A DNA stretch of 64,000 nucleotides, from assembly GCF_022899355.1 (NCBI RefSeq), contig NZ_JALJCK010000008.1, positions 284,707 through 348,706 of the forward strand, read 5' to 3'. Under the pieces are notes generated by a model. That model was not told the DNA's origin, made no database searches, and saw nothing but the letters and a program-made list of their open reading frames with translations. The stretch is from Shinella yambaruensis. GTDB lineage: Bacteria > Pseudomonadota > Alphaproteobacteria > Rhizobiales > Rhizobiaceae. The stretch's first letter is position 1. Every line of letters starts with the position of its first letter. The translations under genes were made by a program, and so were the position numbers. Of this stretch, positions 17,491-26,013 are shown piece by piece.

Positions 17491-18036
17491 TCAGAGGCAT
17501 TGAATGATGCATATGCCTGCGCACGCCAGCCAGCACTGGTAGTCCGCGCCGCAGTAAATGCATTGCGGCGCGCATCGCTTGATGCAATCCCAGTTTATCA
17601 AGGGCTGGATTTCCGAAGGTGTCTTGTCGTAATCCAGGATGACTTCACAACCTATGGGTTTGGTGATGTCGTTGCATCTGATGGTCAGCGTCGCCTCGAA
17701 CTTGAAAGGCACATTGTCAAAGGGTTCGAATTTGATGTGGGCGACCATTTCGACTTTTGGATATTGGACGTCGAGCTTGATTATTTTTATGTCGAAAGCG
17801 CCGAAGCTGCCCATTTTCTGGCAGACGATCACGCTATGCATGTCGTCCTTCTTAAGGCTCAGGAATTCTATCGCCGTAACATTATCCGAGCTTAGGATAG
17901 ACGCCTTCATTTTGTCGTTTTGCAGAAGGTCTACTCTGTTGTCCGCCACTTTCTGGCGGAGAGTGTCCAATGATTCCGGGCTTAATCTTCTGATGCCAGG
18001 CTGCGTTGTTCCGCAGCATCCTCCGGTTCCACACAT
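17491..18036 (-). CDS. Cysteine-rich protein of unknown function, compositionally atypical
   Basis: A 181-residue protein I do not recognise. Its codon use is much richer in A+T than all neighbours, so recent acquisition is likely. A strong GGGAGGAACTGAA ribosome site and a plausible promoter support the start at 18036. The first 14 residues include CGTGGCCG (three cysteines). The middle (about 20-145) looks like a compact beta-rich domain without cysteine clusters. The last 34 residues hold eight cysteines spaced C-x3-C-x3-C-x2-C-x5-C-x3-C-x3-C-x3-C and end in QCL. There is no classical signal peptide. A cysteine-dense tail after a leader-like domain resembles cysteine-rich peptide precursors or metal-binding tails, but no maturation enzyme is adjacent. 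Function is not assigned. Confidence 0.7.
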
Positions 18037-18074
18037 TTCAGTTCCTCCCTACACCCTCTGATTGGGGTGATATA

Positions 18075-18102
18075 TATTTACCACCTTTGGTTAAGTTGTA
18101 AA
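18075..18102 (-). promoter_or_regulatory. Putative promoter of the cysteine-rich protein gene
   Basis: Reading leftward, TTTACA (18097-18102) is followed after 16 bases by TAAATA (18075-18080), about 39 bases before the start codon. The segment is the most A+T-rich stretch nearby. It resembles a sigma-70-type promoter with a short spacer. Confidence 0.45.
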
Positions 18103-18570
18103 CAGGATGCAACGTTAAATTGTTTGAGTTTTGGCGTGAGTGAACGCGGAAAAGCGCAGCCAGAATTCGTGGCGCGACGCTTCCCGTCGCAACGGGTGAG
18201 GCAGAGCATGGAACGGAACAAGGGGTGCACGGCGTGCGGCGCCGTCTTGCAGGTCGCCTCGACGGGGAGAGGGACGTATACTTTTGAATGCGGGGATCTG
18301 GACGGCAGCGCCGATACCCCTGTTGCCGCCGGCATTGTGGACGGGCTCGCGGTCGCGCCGGATCCTCTCCCGGTCCCAGGCATCATTGGCGCGGGCGAGG
18401 CAGGGCGCGCGCAATCGGCATGGCCCCCGGGGCATGCCGGACATCGCCGGTTTCAGGCCGGCGAGGGGATGCCGGCGGCTCTCGGGATGCTTCCGCTTTT
18501 CTCCGGATCGCGAAGGCGCGCCAGGCTTTCGCTTCGCCGCAATCGCGGACGTACCTCTGCCGGGATGGCT
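18103..18570. other. Gene-free interval with no recognised gene
   Basis: About 470 bases separate the cysteine-rich gene promoter from the end of the GntR gene. The G+C content returns to the local norm after about 18140. A short rightward frame at 18208 begins with a zinc-ribbon-like pattern (CTACG, then a FECG about 20 residues later), but the continuation is low-complexity and runs under the GntR gene, so at best it is a decayed remnant. No RNA gene or convincing repeat is visible. Confidence 0.5.
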
Positions 18571-19275
18571 CTAGGCAAGGCCCTCGGCCGCCGCATAGGC
18601 ACTGAGCACGTCCTTAATGTTGCGGTCCTCCTCGCGCGGCAGCAGGGCGCGCGTGGTGATGGAATCGAGATGGTGCGCCATCAGCTTCGAGGCGTCCTCG
18701 GCCTTGCCGGCGATCAGGCTGTCGAGCAGTTCCTGGTGCTCGGAGACGGCGCATTCGGAGGAGTGCGGGCGGCCGTAGAGCGCCAGGATCAGCGAACTGC
18801 GCGCGACGAGCTCGTTCACGTAGCGGATCAGGCTGGCATTGTTGGTCATCTGCGCCAGCAGGGTGTGGAACTCGCCGGCAAGACGGATGGAGGTCGCGTG
18901 TTCCTTGCGGGCGGCGTCCTCCGCCGCGATATGGGCGGAAAGCGTGTCGATCTGCTCCTGCGTCAGCTTGCCGGCGAGCGTTTCCACCACCAGGCGTTCC
19001 AGCGCCGCGCGCGTCAGGAAGAGGTTGCGGCCCTCCTCGAGCGTCGGCCGCGCCACGGTGGCGCCCTTGTTCGGCCGCAGGTCGACGAGGCCTTCCTCGC
19101 TAAGGCGCACCAGCGCCTCGCGCACCAGCGTGCGGCTGACGCCTAGCCGCTCGCCGATCGAGTCCTCCGGCAGCTTGGCGCCGGGCGAAAGGGCCTGGTC
19201 GAGGATGGCGCGCTTGAGTGCCCGGTGAACCGCCTGGGAGCGACCGCGGCCGGAATCGCCAACTGTCTTTGCCAT
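18571..19275 (-). CDS. GntR family regulator, FCD subgroup
   Basis: A 234-residue FadR/FCD-type regulator. A single N-terminal winged helix (about residues 12-75, SQAVHRALKRAILDQALSPGAKLPEDSIGERLGVSRTLVREALVRLSEEGLV) is followed by the all-helical FCD domain with FLTRAALERLVVETL, FHTLLAQMTNN and LMAHHLDSI, which carry the usual metal-site histidines. The start at 19275 gives the normal family length; the frame extends much further upstream without homology. It lies at the left of a rightward set of genes (NTF2-like, flavin reductase-like, amidohydrolase). A TTG-CAA type palindrome at 20006 is its likely site. Confidence 0.9.
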   Translation of the reverse strand: MAKTVGDSGRGRSQAVHRALKRAILDQALSPGAKLPEDSIGERLGVSRTLVREALVRLSEEGLVDLRPNKGATVARPTLEEGRNLFLTRAALERLVVETLAGKLTQEQIDTLSAHIAAEDAARKEHATSIRLAGEFHTLLAQMTNNASLIRYVNELVARSSLILALYGRPHSSECAVSEHQELLDSLIAGKAEDASKLMAHHLDSITTRALLPREEDRNIKDVLSAYAAAEGLA

Positions 19276-19420
19276 GCACTCGCCTCCAGAATCGCAAAAG
19301 CAGCGAGCAAATTGCACACAAAGGACGATCCTGTCCACCGGAGCGGGCTTTGGGTAGTGTCTCAGTTTGAATTTCCACTTCCACCCACCCAAGCTAGGGT
19401 CTTCGCTAGGAGAGCAGATG

Positions 19421-19852
19421 ATGGAAACCAGCGTAAGGAGACTATTCGAGCGATACGAGAGCTTTTTCAATCGGTCCCTCGCCGGCAAGGTCGATATGAA
19501 CGAGCTCGCATCGCTGTATGCTTCCGAGTTTATAGGTGCTGCGCCCGCCGGAGTGAAAGCCGGAAAGAACGACGACCAATTCAAGCAGCTCATGGCGCAA
19601 GGCTATGAGCACTATCGAGCGATAGGAACCAAGGAGATGCGGATACGCAATGTCCGCCTCTCCCAGATAGACGAGCTTCATTGCGTGGCTCATGTTGCTT
19701 GGATCGCCACCTATGCCCGGAAGGATCAACCGGACGTGACGATAGATTTCGACGTTCATTATCTGGTTCAGATGTTGAACGGGGAGCCGAAGGTTTTCGG
19801 CTGGGTGTCGGGCGACGAGCAGGCTCTTCTAAAGAAGCACGGCATAATCTGA
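19421..19852 (+). CDS. NTF2-like/SnoaL-type small protein
   Basis: A 143-residue protein with the pattern of the nuclear transport factor 2-like cone fold: an N-terminal helix VRRLFERYESFFNRSLAGK, SLYASEFIGAAPAGVKAGKNDDQFKQLMAQGYEHYRAIG, then long strands RIRNVRLSQIDELHCVAHVAWIATYAR, VTIDFDVHYLVQML and KVFGWVSGDE. The start at 19421 is 6 bases after AGGAGAG; an ATG 3 bases upstream is also possible. Members of this fold are often unknown binding or isomerase proteins. Its G+C content is lower than that of neighbours. The link to the flanking regulator and oxidoreductase genes is positional only. Confidence 0.65.
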   Translation: METSVRRLFERYESFFNRSLAGKVDMNELASLYASEFIGAAPAGVKAGKNDDQFKQLMAQGYEHYRAIGTKEMRIRNVRLSQIDELHCVAHVAWIATYARKDQPDVTIDFDVHYLVQMLNGEPKVFGWVSGDEQALLKKHGII

Positions 19853-20005
19853 AATTGCCGTCGCGCCTGGTGAGAATTCAAACTGAGGCACTACCGGGTT
19901 TTGGCGCCCGCGATCCGGCCGGTTTGGACGGCCGGCGGCGGCACCCGGCCACGGTCCGGTTTCCGCGAAGGCTTGAGATTTTTCAGGGTGCAGGAAGGCG
20001 GATAT

Positions 20006-20017
20006 ATTGCATACAAT
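20006..20017. promoter_or_regulatory. Candidate GntR/FCD operator upstream of the flavin reductase-like gene
   Basis: ATTGCATACAAT (20006-20017) has inverted ATTG/CAAT arms, followed by a further TTGCATTCTAT half-site and an A+T-rich TATAAATAGGGAT segment. Palindromes of the TTG-N4-CAA kind are usual for FCD-type GntR proteins, and the nearest such regulator is at 18571-19275. It is about 95 bases before the flavin reductase-like start. Confidence 0.5.
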
Positions 20018-20112
20018 AATTGCATTCTATAAATAGGGATCATTGCATGCGTGCCTAGGCGGGTGAAGCGCCGCCCTCGGCGCCGGGGCGCGAGAGCCGG
20101 GGAGGAATGCCG

Positions 20113-20757
20113 ATGGACACCTGCAGCACCGAGATCAAGGCCGGCGAGAGGACCGCCTTCGACTTCACGACGCTCAGCGCGCGCGAGCGCTACAAGCTGA
20201 TGATCGGGACGATCATCCCGCGCCCCATCGCGCTGGTGACGACGGTCGACGAGCACGGCCGCTACAACGCCGCCCCGTTCAGCTTCTTCAACTGCCTTTC
20301 GGCCGATCCGCCGATCCTCGCCATCGGCGTGGAGCACAACCCGGACATGTCCTTCAAGGACACCGGTCACAACATCCGCATGACGGAGGTTTTCACCGTC
20401 AACATCGTCTCCCACGCCATTGCCGAGGCGATGCATGTCTGCGGCGCCAGGTATCCGCGCGGCATGGACGAATTGAAGAAGGCGGGCCTCACCGCCATGC
20501 CGGGCGAGAAGATCGCGGCGCCCTGGATCAGGGAGGCGCCGGCCGCCTTCGAATGCCGCCGCCACGTCACGCTGGAGCTTGGCCGGACGCGCCAGATCAT
20601 CATGGGCGAGATCCTGTTCGCCCATTACCGGGAAGGCGCGGTGGACACCGCGATGCATGTCGATCCTGACGTCATCGACGCCATCGCGCGCCTTGGCGGC
20701 GATACCTGCGCCACCATCCGCGACCGGTTCGAGATGCTGACCCCCGCGCCCGTCTGA
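20113..20757 (+). CDS. Flavin reductase-like (FMN-binding) protein
   Basis: A 214-residue protein of the flavin reductase-like split-barrel family. Recognisable segments are YKLMIGTIIPRPIALVTTVDEHGRYNAAPFSFFNCLSADPPILAIGVE (FMN-binding loop and strand), KDTGHNIRMTEVFTVNIVSHAIAEAM and ILFAHYREGAVD. Such proteins bind FMN and either reduce free flavin for a partner oxygenase or act as flavoprotein enzymes themselves. The ATG at 20113 is favoured because GGAGGA lies 6 bases upstream; an ATG at 20107 abuts the ribosome site. It is followed after 93 bases by an amidohydrolase, and no flavin monooxygenase is adjacent. Confidence 0.87.
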   Translation: MDTCSTEIKAGERTAFDFTTLSARERYKLMIGTIIPRPIALVTTVDEHGRYNAAPFSFFNCLSADPPILAIGVEHNPDMSFKDTGHNIRMTEVFTVNIVSHAIAEAMHVCGARYPRGMDELKKAGLTAMPGEKIAAPWIREAPAAFECRRHVTLELGRTRQIIMGEILFAHYREGAVDTAMHVDPDVIDAIARLGGDTCATIRDRFEMLTPAPV

Positions 20758-20850
20758 GCGGTGGCGCCGCAACCGTCCGGCCGGGCCTTGCGGGTTTTCT
20801 GAGCCGCCCGGGCGCGGCTCCGGCATGATCGATGAAAGATGGGACGCACC

Positions 20851-22350
20851 ATGACGACACTTCCGCCCTCCGGCCGCATCGACGGCCCGGTCCTTCTCAC
20901 CGCCCGCTGGGTCGTCGGCCATCGGGACGGCCGCCATGTGATCCTTGACGACGGCGTCGTCGTCTTCGAGGGGGACAGGGTCGTCTTCGTCGGGCACGAC
21001 TATCCGGGCGCGGTCGCCGCGCGCATCGACTACGGCAACGCCATCCTTTCGCCCGGCTTCGTCGACCTCGACGCGCTCTCCGACCTCGACACGACGGTGC
21101 TCGCCTTCGACAACCAGCCTTCCTGGAGGAAAGGCCGGGTCTGGCCGAGGAGCTACATGGAGCGCGCCTACGAAATGTACACGCAGGAGGAGCTCGCCTT
21201 CCAGAAGCGCTACGCCTTCGCCCAGCTCATCCGCAACGGCGTGACGACCGCGCTGCCGATCGCCTCGCTGTTCTACCGCGCATGGGGCGAGACGGACGCG
21301 GAATTCTCCGCCGCCGCCGATGCCGCGCATGAGCTTGGCCTGCGCGTCTATCTCGGCCCGGCCTATCGCACCGGCAACAGCTATGTCGACGACGACGGCC
21401 GGATCGCCTTCTTCTACGACGAGGAACGCGGCTTTCGCAGCTTTGCCGATTCGCTCGCCTTTGCCGAGCGCATCGAGGGGCTGGCCTCGCCGCTGGTGCG
21501 CGCCATGCTGGCGCCCGACCGCATCGAGACCTGCACGCCGGACCTCGTGCGCCGCACGGCGGATGCCGGCCGCGACCTCGACATCCCGGTCCGCCAGCAC
21601 TGCTGCCAGTCGGACCTCGAGTTCACCCGCATCACCGCGACCTACGGCATGACGCCGCTCGAATGGCTCGATTCGCTCGGCGCGCTCGATGAGCGCGTGC
21701 TCCTGCCGCATGGCGAGCTCGTTGCCGGCACGCGCCATGTGGACCGGCCCGGCCGCGATCTCGACATCCTGAAGAATGCCGGCGCGACGCTGGTGCATTG
21801 CCCGCTCGTCTCGGCCCGTCACGGCGGCTTCATGGACAGTTTCTCGAAGTTCCGCGCCATGGGCGTGCGCATCGGCCTCGGCACGGATACCTGGCCGCCG
21901 GACGTCATCCAGAACATGCAGGTCGGCGTCATGATCTCGCGCGTGATGGACGGCTCGATCGACAGCGTGCGTTCGGAGCACTATTTCGACGCGGCGACGC
22001 TCGGCGGCGCGGACGCCCTCCGGCGGCCCGACCTCGGCCGCCTGCAGGCCGGCGCGAAGGCCGACATCATCGTCATCGACATGGGCCACGACCGCATCGG
22101 CCATGTCATCGATCCGATCCAGACCCTGATGATGGCGAGCTCCGGCCGCGACGTCACCGACGTCGTCATCGACGGGCGGTTCGTCATGGTCGACGGCCAG
22201 ATCCCCGGCTTCGATGCGACGGCGGGGCAGGCGCGGGCGCAGCGCCAGTTCGACGGCCTCGTCGCCCGCTATCCGGAGCGCACCTACGGCCATCCTCCCG
22301 TCGGGGAGATCTTTTCCTCGGCCTATCCGCGCCTCGGCCGGAACGCCTAG
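20851..22350 (+). CDS. Amidohydrolase superfamily protein (TrzA/AtzA-like) lacking HxH
   Basis: A 499-residue protein of the ATZ/TRZ-like amidohydrolase family: an N-terminal composite beta domain (LTARWVVGHRDGRHVILDDGVVVFEGDRVVFVG), a TIM barrel, and the C-terminal LQAGAKADIIVIDM strand. Barrel metal ligands after strands 5, 6 and 8 are visible as RQH, LPHGE and LGTDTWPPD. The strand-1 HxH motif, normally PGFxxxHxH, reads PGFVDLDALSDLD, so both histidines are replaced and aspartates are present instead. The enzyme may use a mononuclear site or a different chemistry. The ATG at 20851 is chosen over one 12 bases upstream on weak ribosome-site grounds. Probably cotranscribed with the flavin reductase-like gene. 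Substrate unknown. Confidence 0.82.
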   Translation: MTTLPPSGRIDGPVLLTARWVVGHRDGRHVILDDGVVVFEGDRVVFVGHDYPGAVAARIDYGNAILSPGFVDLDALSDLDTTVLAFDNQPSWRKGRVWPRSYMERAYEMYTQEELAFQKRYAFAQLIRNGVTTALPIASLFYRAWGETDAEFSAAADAAHELGLRVYLGPAYRTGNSYVDDDGRIAFFYDEERGFRSFADSLAFAERIEGLASPLVRAMLAPDRIETCTPDLVRRTADAGRDLDIPVRQHCCQSDLEFTRITATYGMTPLEWLDSLGALDERVLLPHGELVAGTRHVDRPGRDLDILKNAGATLVHCPLVSARHGGFMDSFSKFRAMGVRIGLGTDTWPPDVIQNMQVGVMISRVMDGSIDSVRSEHYFDAATLGGADALRRPDLGRLQAGAKADIIVIDMGHDRIGHVIDPIQTLMMASSGRDVTDVVIDGRFVMVDGQIPGFDATAGQARAQRQFDGLVARYPERTYGHPPVGEIFSSAYPRLGRNA

Positions 22351-22363
22351 CGCCGCCTTCGGC

Positions 22364-22387
22364 TCCGGCAGGAAAAGGCCTGCCGGA
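22364..22387 (+). terminator. Hairpin after the amidohydrolase gene
   Basis: TCCGGCAGG (22364-22372) pairs perfectly with CCTGCCGGA (22379-22387) around a 6-base loop, 14 bases after the stop codon. There is no T-run, so it may be a weak or factor-dependent terminator. Confidence 0.5.
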
Positions 22388-22443
22388 ACCCGCACCGCAC
22401 GCCCGCCGTTTCCTTCCGCAGGTCATGCTTGATAATAGTCTAT

Positions 22444-22462
22444 AGATTTAATGGATAAATCT
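22444..22462. promoter_or_regulatory. Inverted repeat upstream of the first FAD/NAD(P)-binding gene
   Basis: AGATTTA (22444-22450) and TAAATCT (22456-22462) are perfect arms around 5 bases, extended by outer CTA and TAG triplets. This A+T-rich dyad is 38 bases upstream of the start at 22501. It is a good operator candidate, possibly for the Rrf2 regulator at 23923 because a CTA...TAG dyad also precedes the sulfate transporter genes. That link is inference. Confidence 0.5.
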
Positions 22463-22500
22463 CGCTAGAGTATCGGCACGGTCCTGGCAGGAGGGAGTGC

Positions 22501-23856
22501 ATGACGCTGGAAACGGATGTGGCCATCATCGGTTCGGGCTATTCGGCCGTCGCGCTCGCGCTGAACCTCGTCGACCTGCTGCCCCCCGCAGTGAAGATCA
22601 GCCTCGTCGGCAAGGCGGCCGCGCAGGGGCGGGGCATCGCCTATGCCACCAAGGCGGAGTGCCATCTCCTCAACGTGCCGGCCGGGCGCATGAGCCTTTT
22701 CGCCGACCGGCCGAACCATTTCCTCGCCTGGCTTGCCGCGCAGGGCTATCCCTGGTCGGCCGAGGATTTCGTGCCGCGCCGCATCTACGGCGCCTATGTG
22801 CGAGACAGCCTCGACGAGGCAATGAAGCGCACCGGCAACCGCGCCGCGCTCACCCTCGTCGACGCCGAGGCGCTGGGCGCCGCGGCCGGGCAGGATGGCG
22901 GGCTGGTCTTCGCGCTTTCCGACGGCGGGCGGCTTTCCGCCCGTGTCTCGGCGCTCTGCACCGGTGCCGGCACGCGCCGCCTGCCGCTGCCGGAGGCGGC
23001 GATCCCGGCCGCGGCGCGCCCCTTCGTCGTGGAGGATCCCTGGGCCGACGCCTGGTGGGAGCGCCTGCCGGCGGATGCGGACGTGCTCTTCGTCGGCACG
23101 GGCCTCACCACCGTCGACCAGCTGCTGCTGCTGAAGCGTCGCGGCTTCCGCGGCACCATGCATGCCCTGTCGCGGCACGGCCTGCTGCCGCAGCCGCATC
23201 TCGCCCGCCGGGCCGATCCTGTGGAGACGGCGCTCGTTCCGGGCGGGGGCGAGGTCAGCGCCATGCTGGCGGCATTGCGCCGGCAGGCCGCGGCCACGCC
23301 GGACTGGCGCGCCGTCATGGACGGCCTGAGGCCGGTCACGCAGGCCCTCTGGCAGGGCTGGAGCGCGGTCCAGCGCCGCCGTTTCCTGCGCCACGCCGCC
23401 TCCTTCTGGAATGTCCACCGTCACCGCATGGCGCCGGCCGTCGCCGAGGAGATCGAGGCGCTGCGCCGGTCCGGCCAGCTCGTCATCCACCGCGGCCGGC
23501 TGGAGGCGCTGTGTCTCAGGGACGGCCGGCTTGCCGCCGTTCTCAAGGACGGTACGCCGCTGGCGGCCCATCTGGTCGTCAACTGCACCGGCCTCGACCG
23601 ATGTACGGTCGCCGCCTCGCCGCTTTTGACGAGCCTTGCCGAGCGTGGCCTCGTCCGGCCCGATCCGCACGGCCTCGGCATCCTCGTCGACGACGCGGCG
23701 GCGGTCCTTGCCGGCGACGGCGCCCGCACGGCGGGCCTCTACGCCCTCGGCCCGCTCACCGCCGGCCATAGCTGGGAGATCACCGCCGTTCCCGATATCC
23801 GTGTCCAGGCGCGCGCGGTCGCGGCGCGCATCAATGCCGAGGTCGCCGCCGGATGA
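22501..23856 (+). CDS. FAD/NAD(P)-binding protein (PF13454-like)
   Basis: A 451-residue flavoprotein. The N-terminal dinucleotide motif is VAIIGSGYSAVALALNL. It continues with GIAYATKAECHLLNVPAGRMSLFADRP, a conserved segment of the FAD-NAD(P)-binding domain family, and has a second nucleotide motif VLFVGTGLTTVDQLLLLKRRG, then SRHGLLPQPHL and ALGPLTAGHSWEITAVPDIRVQA near the end. Two Rossmann motifs suggest an FAD-dependent, NAD(P)H-using oxidoreductase. A GGAGG site precedes the ATG at 22501. It lies just before an Rrf2 regulator and a distant paralogue, next to a sulfate importer, so a role in sulfur metabolism is plausible but unproven. Confidence 0.75.
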   Translation: MTLETDVAIIGSGYSAVALALNLVDLLPPAVKISLVGKAAAQGRGIAYATKAECHLLNVPAGRMSLFADRPNHFLAWLAAQGYPWSAEDFVPRRIYGAYVRDSLDEAMKRTGNRAALTLVDAEALGAAAGQDGGLVFALSDGGRLSARVSALCTGAGTRRLPLPEAAIPAAARPFVVEDPWADAWWERLPADADVLFVGTGLTTVDQLLLLKRRGFRGTMHALSRHGLLPQPHLARRADPVETALVPGGGEVSAMLAALRRQAAATPDWRAVMDGLRPVTQALWQGWSAVQRRRFLRHAASFWNVHRHRMAPAVAEEIEALRRSGQLVIHRGRLEALCLRDGRLAAVLKDGTPLAAHLVVNCTGLDRCTVAASPLLTSLAERGLVRPDPHGLGILVDDAAAVLAGDGARTAGLYALGPLTAGHSWEITAVPDIRVQARAVAARINAEVAAG

Positions 23857-23922
23857 GGAGGCCCTCCGGCGCCCCGAGCGGCGTGCCGGTTCCGCGCCCG
23901 CACCGCGTGGCCCGCTGACGCC

Positions 23923-24387
23923 ATGGTCGCGCTGAAATCCAAATATGCCCTGCGTGCCCTCATCGCGCTGGCGCGCGCCGGCCCGGGCGAGACCCTGCAG
24001 ATCGGCACCATCGCCGCCCGCGAGGCGATCCCGAAGAAGTTCCTCGAACAGATCCTGCTCGACCTCAAGCATGCCGGCCTCGTGGCCAGCCGGCGGGGCC
24101 AGCACGGCGGCTATCACCTGCTGCGCGCACCGGAGGAGATCGCCGTCGGCGAGGTGCTGCGCATCCTGGAAGGCCCCTTCGTGCCGCTCGCCTGCCTTGC
24201 CGATGGCGGGCACCGGCGCTGCGCCGATTGCCGCGACGAGCGGCTTTGCGCCGTGCGCCGCGTCTTCGTGAAAGTGGCCGTGGCATCCGGCGAAATCCTC
24301 GACGGCACGACGCTGGCGGACGTGCTGTCCGACCCCGCCGACAGGCTGGACGGCGAGCGGCCGCCAATTATTCTAGTAAAAAGGTAG
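23923..24387 (+). CDS. Rrf2 family transcriptional regulator with Fe-S type cysteines
   Basis: A 154-residue Rrf2-type regulator. The winged helix starts at once (SKYALRALIALARAGPGETLQIGTIAAREAIPKKFLEQILLDLKHAGLVASRRGQHGGYHLL). The cluster region has four cysteines in ACLADGGHRRCADCRDERLC, spaced C-x8-C-x2-C-x5-C. It could hold an iron-sulfur cluster like IscR or NsrR, although the spacing differs from both. The neighbours (two FAD/NAD(P)-binding proteins and a sulfate ABC transporter) suggest it senses sulfur or cysteine status. Dyads at 22444 and 25964 are candidate sites. Confidence 0.9.
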   Translation: MVALKSKYALRALIALARAGPGETLQIGTIAAREAIPKKFLEQILLDLKHAGLVASRRGQHGGYHLLRAPEEIAVGEVLRILEGPFVPLACLADGGHRRCADCRDERLCAVRRVFVKVAVASGEILDGTTLADVLSDPADRLDGERPPIILVKR

Positions 24388-24456
24388 AAAATTATCGCAC
24401 GCTGCGCTATCATGGCGATCAGGCGTCTCGGTTCATCGTGAGGGAAGGGACAGCGC

Positions 24457-25770
24457 ATGTTCTTCGAAAGGGCCGTCGGGGAAGAGGGCGCGCGGCCGGC
24501 AGGGCAGCCGGTGATGCGCATCGCGGTGATCGGCGCCGGACCGTCGGGGCTTGCCACGGCCATCGCGCTGATGCGGCGGCTCCATCGCCCCTTCGAGGCC
24601 TGGCTGATCGATGCCGAGGATGCGCCGGGTGCCTTCGCCGACGGCGCGGCCGGCCGGGCGCTGACGACGGAGCCGGCGCGCGACCTCTCCGTCGTGCCGG
24701 ATCGCCCGGAGGATTTCTGCGACTGGCTGAAAACGGGCCTGTTCTCGGGCGGTGCCGTCGCGGCGTTGCGCGGGGCGCAGGACCTGCACGTGCCGCGCAG
24801 CCTGTTCCGCGATTATGTCATGGCCCGCTTCGCCGAGGCGCTGGCCCTCCGCCGGGACGTGCGCATCCGCACCTTCCGCGGCGCCGTGCGCCATATCGGC
24901 CTGCGCGCGGAGGGCCTGCGCATCGGCTTTCGCGACGGGGAATATGCCGACTTCGACCATGTCGTCGTCGCCACCGGATTCGGCATCGCCCAGCGCGAGG
25001 CCGCCTCCTGGCGCGCCGCGCGGGCCGCCGCCGAGCGCTTGTCGCAGGCGGAAGCGCCGCCGCCGCTGACGCTGGTCGGCAACGGGCCTCGCCTTGCCGC
25101 CATCCTGCTCGACCTTCGGGCGGGCGGTTATGCCGGGGAGATCCGTGTCGCCGCCGCAGCAGGCCGCCTGCCGCAGCCGCATGGCCGCGGCGAGGGCGGC
25201 ATGACGCTCGGCGTGCCGCCCGCCACCCGGTCCCTGAAGGACGCCTTCCGCTATATCCGCAGGGAGTGTAGGGCCGCGGAGGCCCAGGGCGGCGGATGGC
25301 AATCCGTCGTCGATGCCGCCTCCGCCCGCCTTTCCGTCGTCTGGCGCCACCTGCCCCAGGCCGAGCGCAACCACTACCGGCGGCATCTCCTCGGCCTGCA
25401 CCGGCACTTCTCCATCCGCATCGCGCGCGACATCCACCGCCGCCTCGCCGGCGAGTTCGAGACCGGCCGCACCCGCTTCGTGCCGCCCTGCGATCCGAAA
25501 TCCTCCGGCGAAAACACCATCGATTGCCGCGAGACGCCGTCTGCCCGCGCGCTGGCCGGCCTGCTCGGCCGCGACGCCGCCGCGCTCACCGTCAACGAGT
25601 GCGGCCGTCTCGCCAGCCACGAGGCGGTATTGGGCGGCCTGTCCGTGGTGGGCGCCGTCGCCTCCAGCCTGCGGCCCGGCCCGTTCACCTTTGCCGAAAC
25701 GGTGCGGCAGGCCTACAGGGCCGTGCTCGATATCCAGACGCAGGGCCTTGCCCGCGTCTCGCAGCGCTGA
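24457..25770 (+). CDS. FAD/NAD(P)-binding protein, paralogue of the gene at 22501
   Basis: A 437-residue protein of the same family as the gene at 22501. It has MRIAVIGAGPSGLATAIALMRRL (nucleotide motif from about residue 20), a DRPEDFCDWLKTG segment aligned with DRPNHFLAWL in the paralogue, and AGRLPQPHGRGEGG aligned with the paralogue's LPQPHL. It also has LTLVGNGPRLAAILLDLRAGG as the second nucleotide motif. The N-terminal 19 residues precede the Rossmann fold, so a later start is conceivable. It is separated from the first copy by the Rrf2 gene and is followed by the sulfate transporter genes. Two such proteins might act on different oxidation states of a sulfur compound, which is speculation. 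Confidence 0.72.
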   Translation: MFFERAVGEEGARPAGQPVMRIAVIGAGPSGLATAIALMRRLHRPFEAWLIDAEDAPGAFADGAAGRALTTEPARDLSVVPDRPEDFCDWLKTGLFSGGAVAALRGAQDLHVPRSLFRDYVMARFAEALALRRDVRIRTFRGAVRHIGLRAEGLRIGFRDGEYADFDHVVVATGFGIAQREAASWRAARAAAERLSQAEAPPPLTLVGNGPRLAAILLDLRAGGYAGEIRVAAAAGRLPQPHGRGEGGMTLGVPPATRSLKDAFRYIRRECRAAEAQGGGWQSVVDAASARLSVVWRHLPQAERNHYRRHLLGLHRHFSIRIARDIHRRLAGEFETGRTRFVPPCDPKSSGENTIDCRETPSARALAGLLGRDAAALTVNECGRLASHEAVLGGLSVVGAVASSLRPGPFTFAETVRQAYRAVLDIQTQGLARVSQR

Positions 25771-25953
25771 AGACGTATCTGCCGCGAAAAAAGGTCGGGC
25801 GCGGCGGCGGAAACGGCGGTTTTTCGTGGATGCATTTTGCGTGCGAAGTTGGATTAGCGGAATGAAATGTTCGGCTCTTGCGGGTATCCACAGGTTGTCC
25901 GTTGCGCGCTTCCGGCCTGTTTGAAACCCGTTTTGCGAGTTGCAGAGGCATTG

Positions 25954-25978
25954 TTGACTAACTCTACTAATTCACTAG
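25954..25978 (+). promoter_or_regulatory. Promoter/operator region of the sulfate transporter operon
   Basis: TTGACT (25954-25959) is a -35-like element. It is followed by an imperfect dyad CTACT-AATTC-ACTAG (25964-25978) placed where a regulator would block RNA polymerase, about 36 bases upstream of the binding-protein start. The A+T-rich dyad with CTA/TAG ends resembles Rrf2-type sites. The region 25771-25950 otherwise holds nothing I recognise. Confidence 0.5.
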
Positions 25979-26013
25979 GGTTTGTGTGGGATAGAAATCC
26001 AAGGAGGTTGGAG

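Noticed and set aside
18208..19146. Rightward frame starting with a zinc-ribbon-like CTACG...FECG pattern
   Set aside because: After about 35 residues it becomes low-complexity and runs antisense under the GntR gene. There is no ribosome site. It may be a remnant but is not supportable as a gene.
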